A stretch of 64,000 nucleotides of DNA from Lachnospiraceae bacterium (GCA_016284355.1 JAEEOQ010000111.1:30991-94990), one strand, 5' to 3'; shown: positions 16,396 to 25,458, counted from the stretch's first letter. Made by a program: numbers and translations. Notes: generated by a model not told the origin, from the sequence alone.

Positions 16396-16423
16396 CAGGT
16401 ACGGATCTTACTTAAGGAGAATT

Positions 16424-16741
16424 ATGATGATAGAGGCAAAGGATATTCTTTCGTTTAACTTTTATACCTACGGGCAGGCTTTTAAGGGGAGCTACTCCGG
16501 AATGCGCTATCTTGTACAGATGAAAAAGAGAGAGCTGCCGCTTCCGGAAGGATCTGAAGAAGGTGCAAAGCCCCCTGTTGAAAAGTACTTTTTTGTAGCA
16601 ACGTGGCCTGAGCCTTTTTCATACGAGAATACAGACGAAAGCCTGATAAAGAAGGTGGAATACCCTTTTAAAGAGGAGAGCTACCACGATATCATAGACT
16701 ATCTAAACGGGATTCACAAAGAATATGTAAAAACCGAATAG
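16424..16741 (+). CDS. Small conserved hypothetical protein
   Basis: A 105-residue soluble protein with several aromatic residues (FNFYTYGQAFKGSYSGMRY, YFFVATWPEPFSYENTDE) and a C-terminal helix DIIDYLNGIHKEY. I recognise it as a small family common in Clostridia that databases sometimes call a GNAT-like protein, but I see no acetyl-CoA binding motif, so no function is assigned. AAGGAG is 4 nt from the first ATG (16424) and 7 nt from the second (16427); the second may be used. It is a single-gene unit with its own promoter and terminator. Confidence 0.75.
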   Translation: MMIEAKDILSFNFYTYGQAFKGSYSGMRYLVQMKKRELPLPEGSEEGAKPPVEKYFFVATWPEPFSYENTDESLIKKVEYPFKEESYHDIIDYLNGIHKEYVKTE

Positions 16742-16749
16742 CAAAAAGC

Positions 16750-16778
16750 GGACCGGGATAATTTACCCGGTCCTTTTT
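16750..16778. terminator. Bidirectional terminator between the small gene and the GH2 gene
   Basis: GGACCGGG (16750-16757) pairs with CCCGGTCC (16766-16773), with T run after and A run before the stem. Confidence 0.85.
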
Positions 16779-16785
16779 ATGCTTA

Positions 16786-18579
16786 TTATTCTGTTTTGTC
16801 AGGCGCGGTGTTTTCTGTGCCTTCTGCTTCTTCCAAAAGCTCGTCTTCAGGTTCTTCCTCTGTCTCGATAAGGAGCTTATTTACCTTACGGTCGTAGGTA
16901 AGAACTCCGTTTATCTCATCTTCTATATCCGAAACCTGAGTAAACACTCCTGCGCAAAGGCCGTCAGGAACAAGTTTAAAAAGGTCTTCTTTTAACTTAA
17001 CGTAAGCTTTTTGAAGGGACCTTGGAGAGTCATAAAGCCTGTAGCCGTATATCTTTCTTGGAGCCGAGTGCTCTTTTACAAGGCAGGCAAAACCGCCGTA
17101 TTCACTGTAGACTATGGCGCGCTTATCGTCTTTTTTGCCTTCAAGGCTGAATACATCAAAGTAATTATGTATGCTCCGGACATCGCCGCCGCCCTGATCC
17201 ACCCAGCCACTGGCATGGTCAATAAGCCTTGTATTATCTGTCTCTCTTATCATTTTCGTTATCTTGAGAGCATCAAACTGGCCCCAGCCCTCATTAAAAG
17301 GAGTCCAAAGTGCAATACAGGGAACGCTTAAAAGGTGCAGCACCGTATTTTTACATTCAATAGTCCAGTTCTTTTTAGCCATACGGTCTGTTCTTGCAAA
17401 GTACATATATCTGTTGTCACGGATCTTTGTCTGAAGCTTTGTAAATACGGTAGGGATATATGTTACTTTAAGAGCATTGTAAGGTCCGCCGCCATTTACC
17501 ATATCCTGCCATACGATCATGCCAAGCCTGTCGCAATGATAATACCAGCGCATAGGCTCGATCTTTATGTGCTTTCGGATCATATTAAAGCCGGTTTTCT
17601 TCATTTGTTCTATATCGTAAATAAAAGCCTCGTCAGAGGGCGGTGTCATAAGCCCTTCCGGCCAATACCCCTGGTCAAGAACGCCGTCCATAAAGATTGC
17701 CTTATGATTAAGACATAGCCTTAAAATGCCTTTTTTGTCACGCTCCATGGTAAAGCAGCGCATAGCATAGTAAACTTCAACTTCATCATTACCATATGTG
17801 ATCTTTCTTGTGTAAAGATGAGGATTTTCAGTGGTCCATGGGATAAACTCGTCATCAGGGACTGCTATCTCCTCAAATATCTCGCGGTTTTCATTTCCAG
17901 CTATCTTTATGGTAAATTCTACTTTTCGGTCGTCATAGTGCGGGATTATGACCACATTTTCAATGTATGTATCAGGAACCCATTCGCTCCAGACTGTCTG
18001 CCAGATGCCGCTTTGAGGAGTGTAAAACATGCCCTTGTGGGAAAGCATCTGTTTGCCTCTTGAAAGCTCGCATTTATCCGTCATATCGCGGACCTTAAGG
18101 CGAAAAACATTGTGTTCTTTAAGTGTATTTTTTGTATCGATCGTAAAAGGAAGATATCCGCCTTCATGCTCCCCTACTTTTACGCCGTTAAGAAAGACCT
18201 CACAGACCTGATCTACCGCGCCAAAATGAAGCAAAAGGCGCTTGCCTTCCTGTAATTTTACGTCAAATTCTCTTTCATACCAAAGTCGCTCGTTTGGTTG
18301 CAAGACTCTGTTTACTCCGGAAAGCAGGCTCTCCGGAGAAAATGGCACCAAGATTTTTCCGTCCCAGTCTTCTATACCAAGAGGATCCTCGCATTTTTCA
18401 GGGCGAAAGGCATAGTTCCACCAGCCGTTTAATATCTCGTAATTATCTCGTACCATCTGTGGTCTTGGGTATTCACAAAGTACCTTGTAAGATGGGTCGT
18501 CCATATGAAGGAGTGATTCCCTTTTAAGGTCCTCTCCCCAGGAAGTATAAAGCTCAGGCATTTCTTTTTTTCCAAACAT
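16786..18579 (-). CDS. Glycoside hydrolase family 2 protein
   Basis: A 597-residue GH2 enzyme without signal peptide, so intracellular. Order: N-terminal sugar-binding jelly roll (WWNYAFRPE, LLHFGAVDQVCEVFLNGVKVGEHEGGYLPF), immunoglobulin-like middle domain, and TIM barrel (GFNMIRKHIKIEPMRWYYHCDRLGMIVWQD). The acid/base Glu is in WTPFNEGWG (about residue 429) and the nucleophile Glu in VYSEYGG (about 492). It is shorter than most GH2 beta-galactosidases and has an acidic tail. The ATG at 18579 has GAGGG 6 nt upstream; the open frame to 18660 would cover the promoter. Substrate cannot be told; GH2 includes beta-galactosidase, beta-mannosidase and beta-glucuronidase. Confidence 0.9.
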   Translation of the reverse strand: MFGKKEMPELYTSWGEDLKRESLLHMDDPSYKVLCEYPRPQMVRDNYEILNGWWNYAFRPEKCEDPLGIEDWDGKILVPFSPESLLSGVNRVLQPNERLWYEREFDVKLQEGKRLLLHFGAVDQVCEVFLNGVKVGEHEGGYLPFTIDTKNTLKEHNVFRLKVRDMTDKCELSRGKQMLSHKGMFYTPQSGIWQTVWSEWVPDTYIENVVIIPHYDDRKVEFTIKIAGNENREIFEEIAVPDDEFIPWTTENPHLYTRKITYGNDEVEVYYAMRCFTMERDKKGILRLCLNHKAIFMDGVLDQGYWPEGLMTPPSDEAFIYDIEQMKKTGFNMIRKHIKIEPMRWYYHCDRLGMIVWQDMVNGGGPYNALKVTYIPTVFTKLQTKIRDNRYMYFARTDRMAKKNWTIECKNTVLHLLSVPCIALWTPFNEGWGQFDALKITKMIRETDNTRLIDHASGWVDQGGGDVRSIHNYFDVFSLEGKKDDKRAIVYSEYGGFACLVKEHSAPRKIYGYRLYDSPRSLQKAYVKLKEDLFKLVPDGLCAGVFTQVSDIEDEINGVLTYDRKVNKLLIETEEEPEDELLEEAEGTENTAPDKTE

Positions 18580-18640
18580 TTTATTCCCTCGGTCCGTTGT
18601 ATTTAATAATGCCGCTACCGCGATATTTACCGCATACTTC

Positions 18641-18650
18641 ATTATAACAT
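18641..18650 (-). promoter_or_regulatory. Extended -10 promoter of the GH2 gene
   Basis: The minus strand reads ATGTTATAAT (TATAAT at 18646-18641, preceded by TGT). It lies about 60 nt before the chosen GH2 start and inside the spurious N-terminal extension, which supports the shorter protein. Confidence 0.6.
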
Positions 18651-18653
18651 AAA

Positions 18654-18682
18654 TGACCAAAAGAGGTATTCCCTTTTGGTCA
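18654..18682 (-). terminator. Inverted repeat, probable terminator of the secreted-protein gene
   Basis: TGACCAAAAG (18654-18663) and CTTTTGGTCA (18673-18682) are perfect 10-bp arms with a 9-nt loop. It lies after the stop of the upstream minus-strand gene. The T run is weak (TTTATGTT). Its TTTTGGT arm resembles the outer arm of the long hairpin at 22921-23000. Confidence 0.55.
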
Positions 18683-18706
18683 TTTGTTTTAAGTTATTTC
18701 CTGTTA

Positions 18707-19819
18707 TTATTTGCTTGATTTAACCTTGCTGTACTTACCGTAAATATTCTTTCCGAAAGGATCTGTTACATATCCACGTACGCGTACGTAGCAGTTTTTG
18801 TTACTCTCAATATTGAAGTTGTAGACCTCTTCTTTGGTACTGATCTTTTTCTTTCCTACAACGCCGGCTTTTACATTGATGTCCCTGTTTACAAGTTTGC
18901 TCTTAAGCTTTTTGTTTGATGCTGCCTGAACGGTAAAGCCGCTTACTTCTCCGTTACCCTTCATCTTAATCGCATCGATAAAGTAATAATTCCAGATAGA
19001 GTTCTTTTTAACGGTAACCTTGCTGACTGTAGGCTGCTTAACTGCAAACTTTTCAGCTTTATAGCTGATCTTGTATGGAACGTATCTGCTGCTGATGTAG
19101 TACTTAACTTTAAGGAAGTATGTACCTTTCTTTAAGTATACTGTCTCTTTTGAAACCGCAGAAACGCTTCCGCCATAAAGCTGGTGGCTCTCGCCGTCAT
19201 CATTAAGGATCTCTACTGTCCAGTATTCATAATTACCGCTTATGGTCTTTGGCCCAAACTCAAGTACAACCTTGCTTGTTTTATCTAACTTAAACGTATA
19301 GAAATCCTCAGACTCATCTTTTGTGATAACGCCGTACTTTACTTTGCCGTTTTCAAGCTTACAAGCTGCATCTGCTGTATCGTTAAGCTCATTTTCCCAC
19401 TCGTTTGAAGCGGTATAGTTAACAGTTAATGTAACATCTTTTTTAATGTCCTCAGTATTATATGATGTAAGCTTAATGTAGAAATAACGGCCGCCCTTTG
19501 TTGCATACTCTGTGGTTGAAACCTTTTCAAACTGGTTTCTTCCATTAGCAGTTTCTGCAAGCTGATGACCTTCTGAGTCTAAAAGGAGCATTTCAAACAG
19601 TCTTTCATCGTCTGAATTGATAACTGCATCAACTGTAAAAACTCCGTCCTCAGGTGCTGTGAACTTAAGCATCTTTGGCTCACCTGAAAGAGTATAAGAA
19701 TACGTCTGGTTAACGTTGATCTCTTCTTCTGCAGCCTTTACCTGCTTTGCAGGAATAAACTGACAGATAAATGCAAGTACCAGCACTCCCGCTAAAAGTC
19801 TTTTAAGTGTTTTCTTCAT
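18707..19819 (-). CDS. Secreted protein with PPC-like domains and Ig/FnIII-like C-terminus
   Basis: A 370-residue exported protein. Signal MKKTLKRLLAGVLVLAFICQFIPAKQVKAAEEE, with cleavage after VKA. Two domains with bacterial pre-peptidase (PPC)-like pattern follow: residues ~40-140 (LKFTAPEDGVFTVDAV, GGRYFYIKLTSY) and ~145-255 (EDFYTFKLDKTSKVVLEF, KGTYFLKVKYY). The last ~90 residues resemble the fibronectin-III-like modules common in Lachnospiraceae surface proteins, ending YVRVRGYVTDPFGKNIYGKYSKVK. There is no catalytic motif or sortase signal. The start at 19819 has GGAGG 8 nt upstream and is the start of the signal peptide. Probably a secreted or surface binding protein; partner unknown. 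Confidence 0.8.
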   Translation of the reverse strand: MKKTLKRLLAGVLVLAFICQFIPAKQVKAAEEEINVNQTYSYTLSGEPKMLKFTAPEDGVFTVDAVINSDDERLFEMLLLDSEGHQLAETANGRNQFEKVSTTEYATKGGRYFYIKLTSYNTEDIKKDVTLTVNYTASNEWENELNDTADAACKLENGKVKYGVITKDESEDFYTFKLDKTSKVVLEFGPKTISGNYEYWTVEILNDDGESHQLYGGSVSAVSKETVYLKKGTYFLKVKYYISSRYVPYKISYKAEKFAVKQPTVSKVTVKKNSIWNYYFIDAIKMKGNGEVSGFTVQAASNKKLKSKLVNRDINVKAGVVGKKKISTKEEVYNFNIESNKNCYVRVRGYVTDPFGKNIYGKYSKVKSSK

Positions 19820-19937
19820 TTCATTATCCTCCGTAATAAACGTGTCGGTCACATTTTATGCGCATGACCAAATACTATGATACCAAAAGGTGACCGCAAA
19901 CGCAAGGTTAAAAATATAACAAATACTCATAATAATC

Positions 19938-19967
19938 CGGCCTGTCGGTTATAAAGCCGGCAGGCCG
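19938..19967 (-). terminator. Terminator of the flavin reductase gene
   Basis: CGGCCTGTCGG (19938-19948) pairs with CCGGCAGGCCG (19957-19967) with one wobble, 27 nt after the stop codon. Confidence 0.75.
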
Positions 19968-19993
19968 TGTTTTACATATTATATTATGTTATA

Positions 19994-22225
19994 TTATTTT
20001 GCGTACTTAGCTGCTGCATCTTTACCTACAAGTCTACCTGAAGTAAGAGCCCAGCCCTGTGCTGCACCGCCGTATGTAACATATGCCTTGTTTGACTTGT
20101 TAAGTACACCAAGTGAGTTGTTACCTACTACGTATACGTTATCAACTGCGCTGCCGTCTTCCTTAAGAAGGTTGCAGTTTGTATCGATATCAAGACCACC
20201 ACATGTTGAGTAAACATAAGCAGCACCCTTGATGCAGTAAACCTTACCATTAGCCTTGCCGTGGATATCAGATACGTTTACCTTAAATCCAAGCTTGCTT
20301 GAAAGATCGTCAAGTGAATCAGCAATTATAACATCGTTATACTTTACGCCCATTGCCATGATTTCGTCAATGTTTGCTACAGGAGTACCTGCTTCGTAAG
20401 CACCGCCCTGGTTAAAGAACATAGGAGATACGAAGTTGGTAAGACCTGTTGTCTTAATTGCATTGTACTCGTCCTCATTGATAAGAACGTAGTAGTTAGC
20501 GCCTGCCTCCCATGCATTAAATGAAATGCCAAGGCCGTTGTAGTTAGGATCGAAAGCATCACCGTTGCTCTTAATGAATGTGTAGCTCATATCCTGTACA
20601 AGTGAAGCAAGGATGCTCTTGTCATCGTTTGAATAATCATCGCTTCTGATGATGGTATCAAGGTTTGCGATATGATCCTCAACAGCTACATCTTCGTTGA
20701 AGAGAGCGCCGCCAAGCTTAAGACCTTCTGAGATACCAAAACCGTTACACTGGGTCATACCCTTTGTGTGCCATACAGCACCTGTATACTTCTGTGTCAT
20801 CTCTGCATTTCCGATGTAACCACCATCTGCAAGAACTACGCTGTCGCCGTATACTTTATAAACTGTTCCGTCATAATACTCAGCTTCAACACCTACAACC
20901 TTGCCGTCTTCTACGATAAGGCTCTTTGCTGTAAGCTCTGTCATGTATTTGTTCTTCTCGTTCATAGCTGTTGCTTTTTCCATTGAGTTAAGGTAAGCAA
21001 CATCTTTGCTTCCGCCGTTCTTTCCGCCGTACATTGTCCAAAGTGGCCAGCCGTGTACATCGTAGAATGCGAACATTCCATCAAGGAACTGGAAGTCATA
21101 GTTATCTTCAAGCCATCCGAAGGTCTCGCCTGACTCTTTAATGAAAAGCTTTACAAGCTCAGGCTTAGCGTCGTTTTCAGTGTACTCCATCCATGCGTTA
21201 AAAAGCTCGTCAGGATCTACAAAGTTGTTTCCGCCGTTATTTGCTACCTGTCTTGCAGGGTTAACAGCCATAGGACCGGCTGTATTTGTACCGTTTCCAC
21301 CGATCTTTGCTGCTGCATCCATACCAAATACTGTAGCACCGTTTTCAGCTGCTGAAAGGTATGTGGCAACACCTGAAGTACCAAGGCCTACGATAACCAC
21401 ATCATAATCGTTAAGAACAACTTCTTCTGTGCTCTTAGCTACCTTCTCATACCACTGAGATGAATCACCGCCGTTGGCATCAATAACCTTGGCAATGATA
21501 GTCTTTGCAGCGTTGCTTGATACTGTAGCACCTGTGATAGAGTCTACTGCAAGTGACTGGCTCTCAATGATTCTTGGGAAAAGATATTTTTCAACTGTTT
21601 CGTAAATAGGGCTGTATTCATCTTCATCTGCCTGAGTAGCGCTACCTGCACAAACTGTTGTGATGTCTGTGATCTTGTTTCCTGCAAATGTTACAGAAAG
21701 CTCCATCTCTTTCATAACACCAAAGCCCGGAGTCTTGGCGCTGTATGTACCGTCAGCAACTTCAGCCTTGTCTGCTTTGCTTACTTCAATGCCCATGGCC
21801 TGATTTAAAGCGTCTGTAACTGCTGCCTTAACTGCGTTTGATGTAAGTGTAGCACCCGAAACGCCGTCAATCTCTGCGCTTCCTGCTGCAAGAACCTGTT
21901 CTTTAAGTTCTTCTGCTGCAGCGCCGCCAACTGCAGGAGTCTCGCTCTCAGCGTTAATCTCTACTGCTGTGATAGCATTCTCATCTACAGTAAGTGTTAC
22001 TGTAACTGTTCCGCCAAAGCCTTCGCCCTCACCTGTATAAGTACCTGCTGTGTACTTACCTGCTACGGTTTCGTTTGATGCATTGTTTTCAGAATTCTCT
22101 GCTGCGCTGTTTGCATTAGCATCAGCGTTTTCTGCCGCACTGTTATCTGCTTTCTTACCGCATGCGCTAAGCACAAGGCAAAGAGAAAGAAGAATAAGTG
22201 CAAGTTTCTTCATACTGTTCTTCAT
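19994..22225 (-). CDS. Extracellular FAD-dependent reductase lipoprotein with two flavinylated FMN-binding domains
   Basis: A 743-residue lipoprotein. Signal with LSAC lipobox (Cys22), then a low-complexity Ala/Asn/Glu linker (~25-55). FMN_bind domain 1 (~56-145) carries DGVSGAT (Asp120-Thr126); FMN_bind domain 2 (~157-250) carries DSITGAT (Asp228-Thr234). These match the ApbE flavinylation motif, where FMN is attached to the last Thr. From residue ~273 comes an FAD_binding_2 / fumarate-reductase-like domain (VVIVGLGTSG, LADGGYIGN, and a C-terminal GLDIDTNCNLL...VYVVGNN). Such secreted flavoproteins receive electrons from membrane quinone/flavin chains and reduce fumarate-like or aromatic acceptors outside the cell. 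The acceptor is unknown; two FMN domains in series are less usual than one. GGAGG lies 7 nt before the ATG. Confidence 0.9.
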   Translation of the reverse strand: MKNSMKKLALILLSLCLVLSACGKKADNSAAENADANANSAAENSENNASNETVAGKYTAGTYTGEGEGFGGTVTVTLTVDENAITAVEINAESETPAVGGAAAEELKEQVLAAGSAEIDGVSGATLTSNAVKAAVTDALNQAMGIEVSKADKAEVADGTYSAKTPGFGVMKEMELSVTFAGNKITDITTVCAGSATQADEDEYSPIYETVEKYLFPRIIESQSLAVDSITGATVSSNAAKTIIAKVIDANGGDSSQWYEKVAKSTEEVVLNDYDVVIVGLGTSGVATYLSAAENGATVFGMDAAAKIGGNGTNTAGPMAVNPARQVANNGGNNFVDPDELFNAWMEYTENDAKPELVKLFIKESGETFGWLEDNYDFQFLDGMFAFYDVHGWPLWTMYGGKNGGSKDVAYLNSMEKATAMNEKNKYMTELTAKSLIVEDGKVVGVEAEYYDGTVYKVYGDSVVLADGGYIGNAEMTQKYTGAVWHTKGMTQCNGFGISEGLKLGGALFNEDVAVEDHIANLDTIIRSDDYSNDDKSILASLVQDMSYTFIKSNGDAFDPNYNGLGISFNAWEAGANYYVLINEDEYNAIKTTGLTNFVSPMFFNQGGAYEAGTPVANIDEIMAMGVKYNDVIIADSLDDLSSKLGFKVNVSDIHGKANGKVYCIKGAAYVYSTCGGLDIDTNCNLLKEDGSAVDNVYVVGNNSLGVLNKSNKAYVTYGGAAQGWALTSGRLVGKDAAAKYAK

Positions 22226-22258
22226 AAATGAACCTCCACTAAATGTAATTCTAAAACC

Positions 22259-22284
22259 TGTAAGCGACTTACATGTTGCTTACA
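22259..22284 (-). promoter_or_regulatory. Dyad upstream of the flavin reductase gene
   Basis: TGTAAGC (22259-22265) and GCTTACA (22278-22284) are perfect 7-bp arms with a 12-nt spacer, about 35 nt before the start codon. It lies downstream of a TGCTAACAT extended -10 candidate, so it may be an operator. The binding protein is not known. Confidence 0.4.
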
Positions 22285-22436
22285 CCTTTAAAACGCCTTT
22301 ATGTTAGCACATTTTTCCGAAAATATCCACTTTTATCTTATTTAAAAGTAACCAAAAATAGAAATAAATGGGGGTGTTTTTCCGTCAGATTTGATGATAT
22401 ACTCTTATTGTAATAAAAAAGAAAGGACTAGGGATC

Positions 22437-22925
22437 ATGGAAAAAAGAGCGTATTTTGCAGGAGGGTGCTTTTGGTGCGTAACTCCTGTATTTAAGATTT
22501 ACGGAGCGAAAGAAGTTATAAGCGGATATTCAGGCGGAGATGAGGTAAACCCTTCTTATGAAGACGTAAAGCATCAAAAGACCGGTCACCGTGAGACCAT
22601 AGAGGTTGTTTATGATGACGAGAAGACTTCATATGCCAAGCTCCTTGATATCTTTCTTGCAAATGTGGACCCCTTTGACGGCGGCGGTCAGTTTATAGAC
22701 AGAGGGCACTCTTACACCCTTGCTGTCTATTATAATGATGAAACTGAAAAAGCACTGGCGGAAGAAAAACTAGCGGCACTTGCCAAAGAATCCGGCAAAG
22801 AGCCGCAGATCGCAGTGGAAAGCTTTAAAAGCTTTTACCCTGCAGAAGAATACCATCAGGATTACTACCTAAAAAACCCTGATGCTTTTGAAAAAGAATT
22901 GATTGAGTCGGGTAGAAAGAAATAA
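22437..22925 (+). CDS. msrA: Peptide-methionine (S)-S-oxide reductase
   Basis: A 162-residue MsrA. The catalytic motif GGCFWC (Cys11, with Cys14 close by) is followed by the substrate motif GYSGG, the GHRETIEVVYD strand and DPFDGGGQFIDRGHSYTLAVYY, all typical. It repairs methionine-S-sulfoxide in proteins using thioredoxin. This is a cytoplasmic stand-alone MsrA without MsrB. Its stop codon lies inside the left arm of the long inverted repeat, which therefore also serves as its terminator. Confidence 0.95.
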   Translation: MEKRAYFAGGCFWCVTPVFKIYGAKEVISGYSGGDEVNPSYEDVKHQKTGHRETIEVVYDDEKTSYAKLLDIFLANVDPFDGGGQFIDRGHSYTLAVYYNDETEKALAEEKLAALAKESGKEPQIAVESFKSFYPAEEYHQDYYLKNPDAFEKELIESGRKK

Positions 22926-23000
22926 CCAAAAGGGACAGTCCCCCGGTGGTCAAAAAGCTTTGTTTTTTTGACCACCGGGGGACTGTCCCTTTTGGTTATT
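22921..23000. repeat. Long perfect inverted repeat (36-bp arms) containing GGGACAGTCCC
   Basis: 22921-22956 and 22965-23000 are exact reverse complements; the loop is 8 nt. The arms begin AATAACCAAAAGGGACAG and end GGTGGTCAAAAA. Within each arm GGGACAGTCCC is itself an imperfect palindrome. It fills the entire gap between the convergent msrA and leuS genes and includes the msrA stop. It can fold as a bidirectional terminator. The motif resembles dispersed repeats seen in many Clostridia, but no other full copy is in this window. Confidence 0.92.
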
Positions 23001-23001
23001 T

Positions 23002-25428
23002 CTACTTAACTACTATGTTATAAATTCTGCCTTTTACGTAGATCTCTTTTACGATCTGCTTTCCGTCTGTAAATTTCTTTACTTCATCAAGTGCAAATAC
23101 TTTCTCTTTAACCGTATCCTGCTCTTCGCTCTTGCCGACGGAAAGAGTTGCACGAACCTTGCCGTTTACCTGTACAGCGATCTCGATGGTATCTTCTACG
23201 GTAGCTGCTTCATCGTATTTAGGCCAGCTCTCGTAGGCGATGGTGTTATCGTGTCCCATTATCTGCCAGATCTCTTCACATACATGCGGAGTGATAGGAG
23301 AAAGAAGCTTTACAAGACCTTCTGCATATTCTCTAGGGCAGCTGCCTACTTTGTATACTTCGTTTACAAAGATCATCATCTGGCTGATGGCTGTATTAAA
23401 GCCAAGTGCCTCAAAGTCGTTTGTAACCTTCTTAACAGTCTGATGATAAAGTTTCTTTAATGCCTCATTATCTGTATCTGTAAGATTTGCCTCATCTGTA
23501 AAGAAGTTCCATACACGGTTAATGAATCTTCTTGCACCTGCTACGCCCTGCTTGTTCCAAGGCTTGCTTACTTCAAGAGGTCCCATGAACATCTCGTAAA
23601 GTCTTAAGGTATCTGCGCCGTACTCTTTTACTACATCACTTGGGTTTACAACAAATTCAGGGAAACGTTTACCCATCTTGATGCCGTTTTCGCCAAGGAT
23701 CATACCCTGATGTACAAGCTTTTTAAATGGCTCCTTTACAGGAGAAAGGCCCTTATCGTAAAGGAAACGGTTCCAGATACGTGAATACATAAGGTGACCT
23801 ACAGCATGCTCAGGTCCGCCTATATAAAGGTCAACAGGAAGCCAATGCTTTAAAAGCTCCTGGTTTGCAAATTCTTTATCGTTATCAGGATCGATATATC
23901 TCATGTAGTACCATGAAGAACCTGCTGAGCCCGGCATAGTTGAAGTCTCACGAACGCCCTTTACGCCGTTCTTATCGTACTTCTTCCACTCTGTGGCATT
24001 TTCAAGAGGCGCCTTGCCGTTCTTACCCTTGTAATCTTCAAGCTCAGGAAGGATAAGAGGAAGCTCCTCATCAGGCAGGAAGTAAATGCTGCCGTCTTCT
24101 TTGTATACACAAGGAACAGGCTCGCCCCAGTAACGCTGTCTTGCAAAGATCCACTCACGGAAGTGATAGTTTACAACGCGCTTTGCAACGCCCATACCTT
24201 CAAGCTTCTTTGTAATGGCTTCTTTTGCATCTTCAACAACCATACCTGTAAACTCTTCTGAGTTCATAAGCTTGCAGCCCTTGCCAAGGTAATCGTATTT
24301 TTCAAAAGCATGCTCTGATACGTCTGCTCCGTCAATAACCTGGATCATAGGAATGTTATGTACCTGTGCATACTCAAAGTCACGCTGGTCGTGGGAAGGA
24401 ACAGCCATAACAGCACCTGTACCATAGGAAGCAAGAACGAAGTCACCGATAAAAAGCGGAACTTCCTTGCCGTTTACAGGGTTGATACAGGTAACGCCCT
24501 TAAGCGGACAGCCTGACTTTGTTTTGTTAAGCTCGGTTCTGTCCATATCGTTTTTCTTAAGAGTCTCATCGATATAAGCCTGAACTTCGTCTTTATTTTG
24601 AACTCTGTCCATAAGGCCCTTTACGATCTCTCCGTCAGGAGCAAGTACCATAAATGTGATACCGTAAATGGTCTCGATACATGTGGTAAAGATGCTGAAC
24701 TCTCCGCCGCCTACGATCTTAAATTTAACCTCAACGCCCTCAGAGCGGCCGATCCAGTTTCTCTGCATCTCTTTTGTGGATTCAGGCCAGTCGATCTCGT
24801 TAAGGCCTTCAAGGAGTTTTTCCGCAAATGCAGGCTGATCGATAACCCACTGCTTCATGTTCTTACGAACTACAGGGTATCCGCCTCTCTCTGACTTACC
24901 GTCTATAACCTCATCATTTGAAAGAACGGTACCAAGCTCTTCGCACCAGTTAACAGGCATATCGATATGCTTAGCATAGCCTGCCTCGTATAATTTCTTA
25001 AAGATCCACTGTGTCCATTTGTAGAACTTAGGATCGCTTGTTGCAATACATTTGCTCCAGTCATAGTCAAAGCCAAGCTCACGAAGCTGACCTGAGAAGG
25101 TCTCAATATTTTTCTCCGTAAAACCTGCAGGGTGATTACCTGTGCTTACCGCATACTGCTCTGCAGGAAGACCGAAAGAATCATATCCCATCGGGTGAAG
25201 GACATTATAGCCCTGCATCCTCTTCATTCTTGACATGATATCTGTAGCTGTGTAGCCCTCAGGATGGCCTGCGTGAAGGCCTACTCCCGATGGATAAGGG
25301 AACATATCAAGTACATAATATTTTGGTTTACTAAAGTCCCAGACATCAGTTTTAAATGTCTCGTGCTCTGCCCAGTATTTGTGCCATTTTGCTTCGACCA
25401 CCGCAGGGTCGTAAATTTTCTCTGACAT
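23002..25428 (-). CDS. leuS: Leucyl-tRNA synthetase
   Basis: An 808-residue class I synthetase. PYPSGVGLHAGHPEGY (HIGH motif as HAGH, residues 52-55), CP1 editing domain (~220-420) with MAVPSHDQRDFEYA, the catalytic core segment YARWYW-like WIFARQRYWGEP, YMRYIDPDN, and the KMSKS loop as GIKMGKR (near 586). The anticodon-binding and C-terminal domains are complete. In the editing domain the usual TTRPDT is replaced by TTCIET (about 246-251). GGAGG is 8 nt before the ATG. A leucine T-box lies upstream. Confidence 0.96.
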   Translation of the reverse strand: MSEKIYDPAVVEAKWHKYWAEHETFKTDVWDFSKPKYYVLDMFPYPSGVGLHAGHPEGYTATDIMSRMKRMQGYNVLHPMGYDSFGLPAEQYAVSTGNHPAGFTEKNIETFSGQLRELGFDYDWSKCIATSDPKFYKWTQWIFKKLYEAGYAKHIDMPVNWCEELGTVLSNDEVIDGKSERGGYPVVRKNMKQWVIDQPAFAEKLLEGLNEIDWPESTKEMQRNWIGRSEGVEVKFKIVGGGEFSIFTTCIETIYGITFMVLAPDGEIVKGLMDRVQNKDEVQAYIDETLKKNDMDRTELNKTKSGCPLKGVTCINPVNGKEVPLFIGDFVLASYGTGAVMAVPSHDQRDFEYAQVHNIPMIQVIDGADVSEHAFEKYDYLGKGCKLMNSEEFTGMVVEDAKEAITKKLEGMGVAKRVVNYHFREWIFARQRYWGEPVPCVYKEDGSIYFLPDEELPLILPELEDYKGKNGKAPLENATEWKKYDKNGVKGVRETSTMPGSAGSSWYYMRYIDPDNDKEFANQELLKHWLPVDLYIGGPEHAVGHLMYSRIWNRFLYDKGLSPVKEPFKKLVHQGMILGENGIKMGKRFPEFVVNPSDVVKEYGADTLRLYEMFMGPLEVSKPWNKQGVAGARRFINRVWNFFTDEANLTDTDNEALKKLYHQTVKKVTNDFEALGFNTAISQMMIFVNEVYKVGSCPREYAEGLVKLLSPITPHVCEEIWQIMGHDNTIAYESWPKYDEAATVEDTIEIAVQVNGKVRATLSVGKSEEQDTVKEKVFALDEVKKFTDGKQIVKEIYVKGRIYNIVVK

Positions 25429-25458
25429 CTATTTTTCCTCCTCGAAATAATAATCTTA

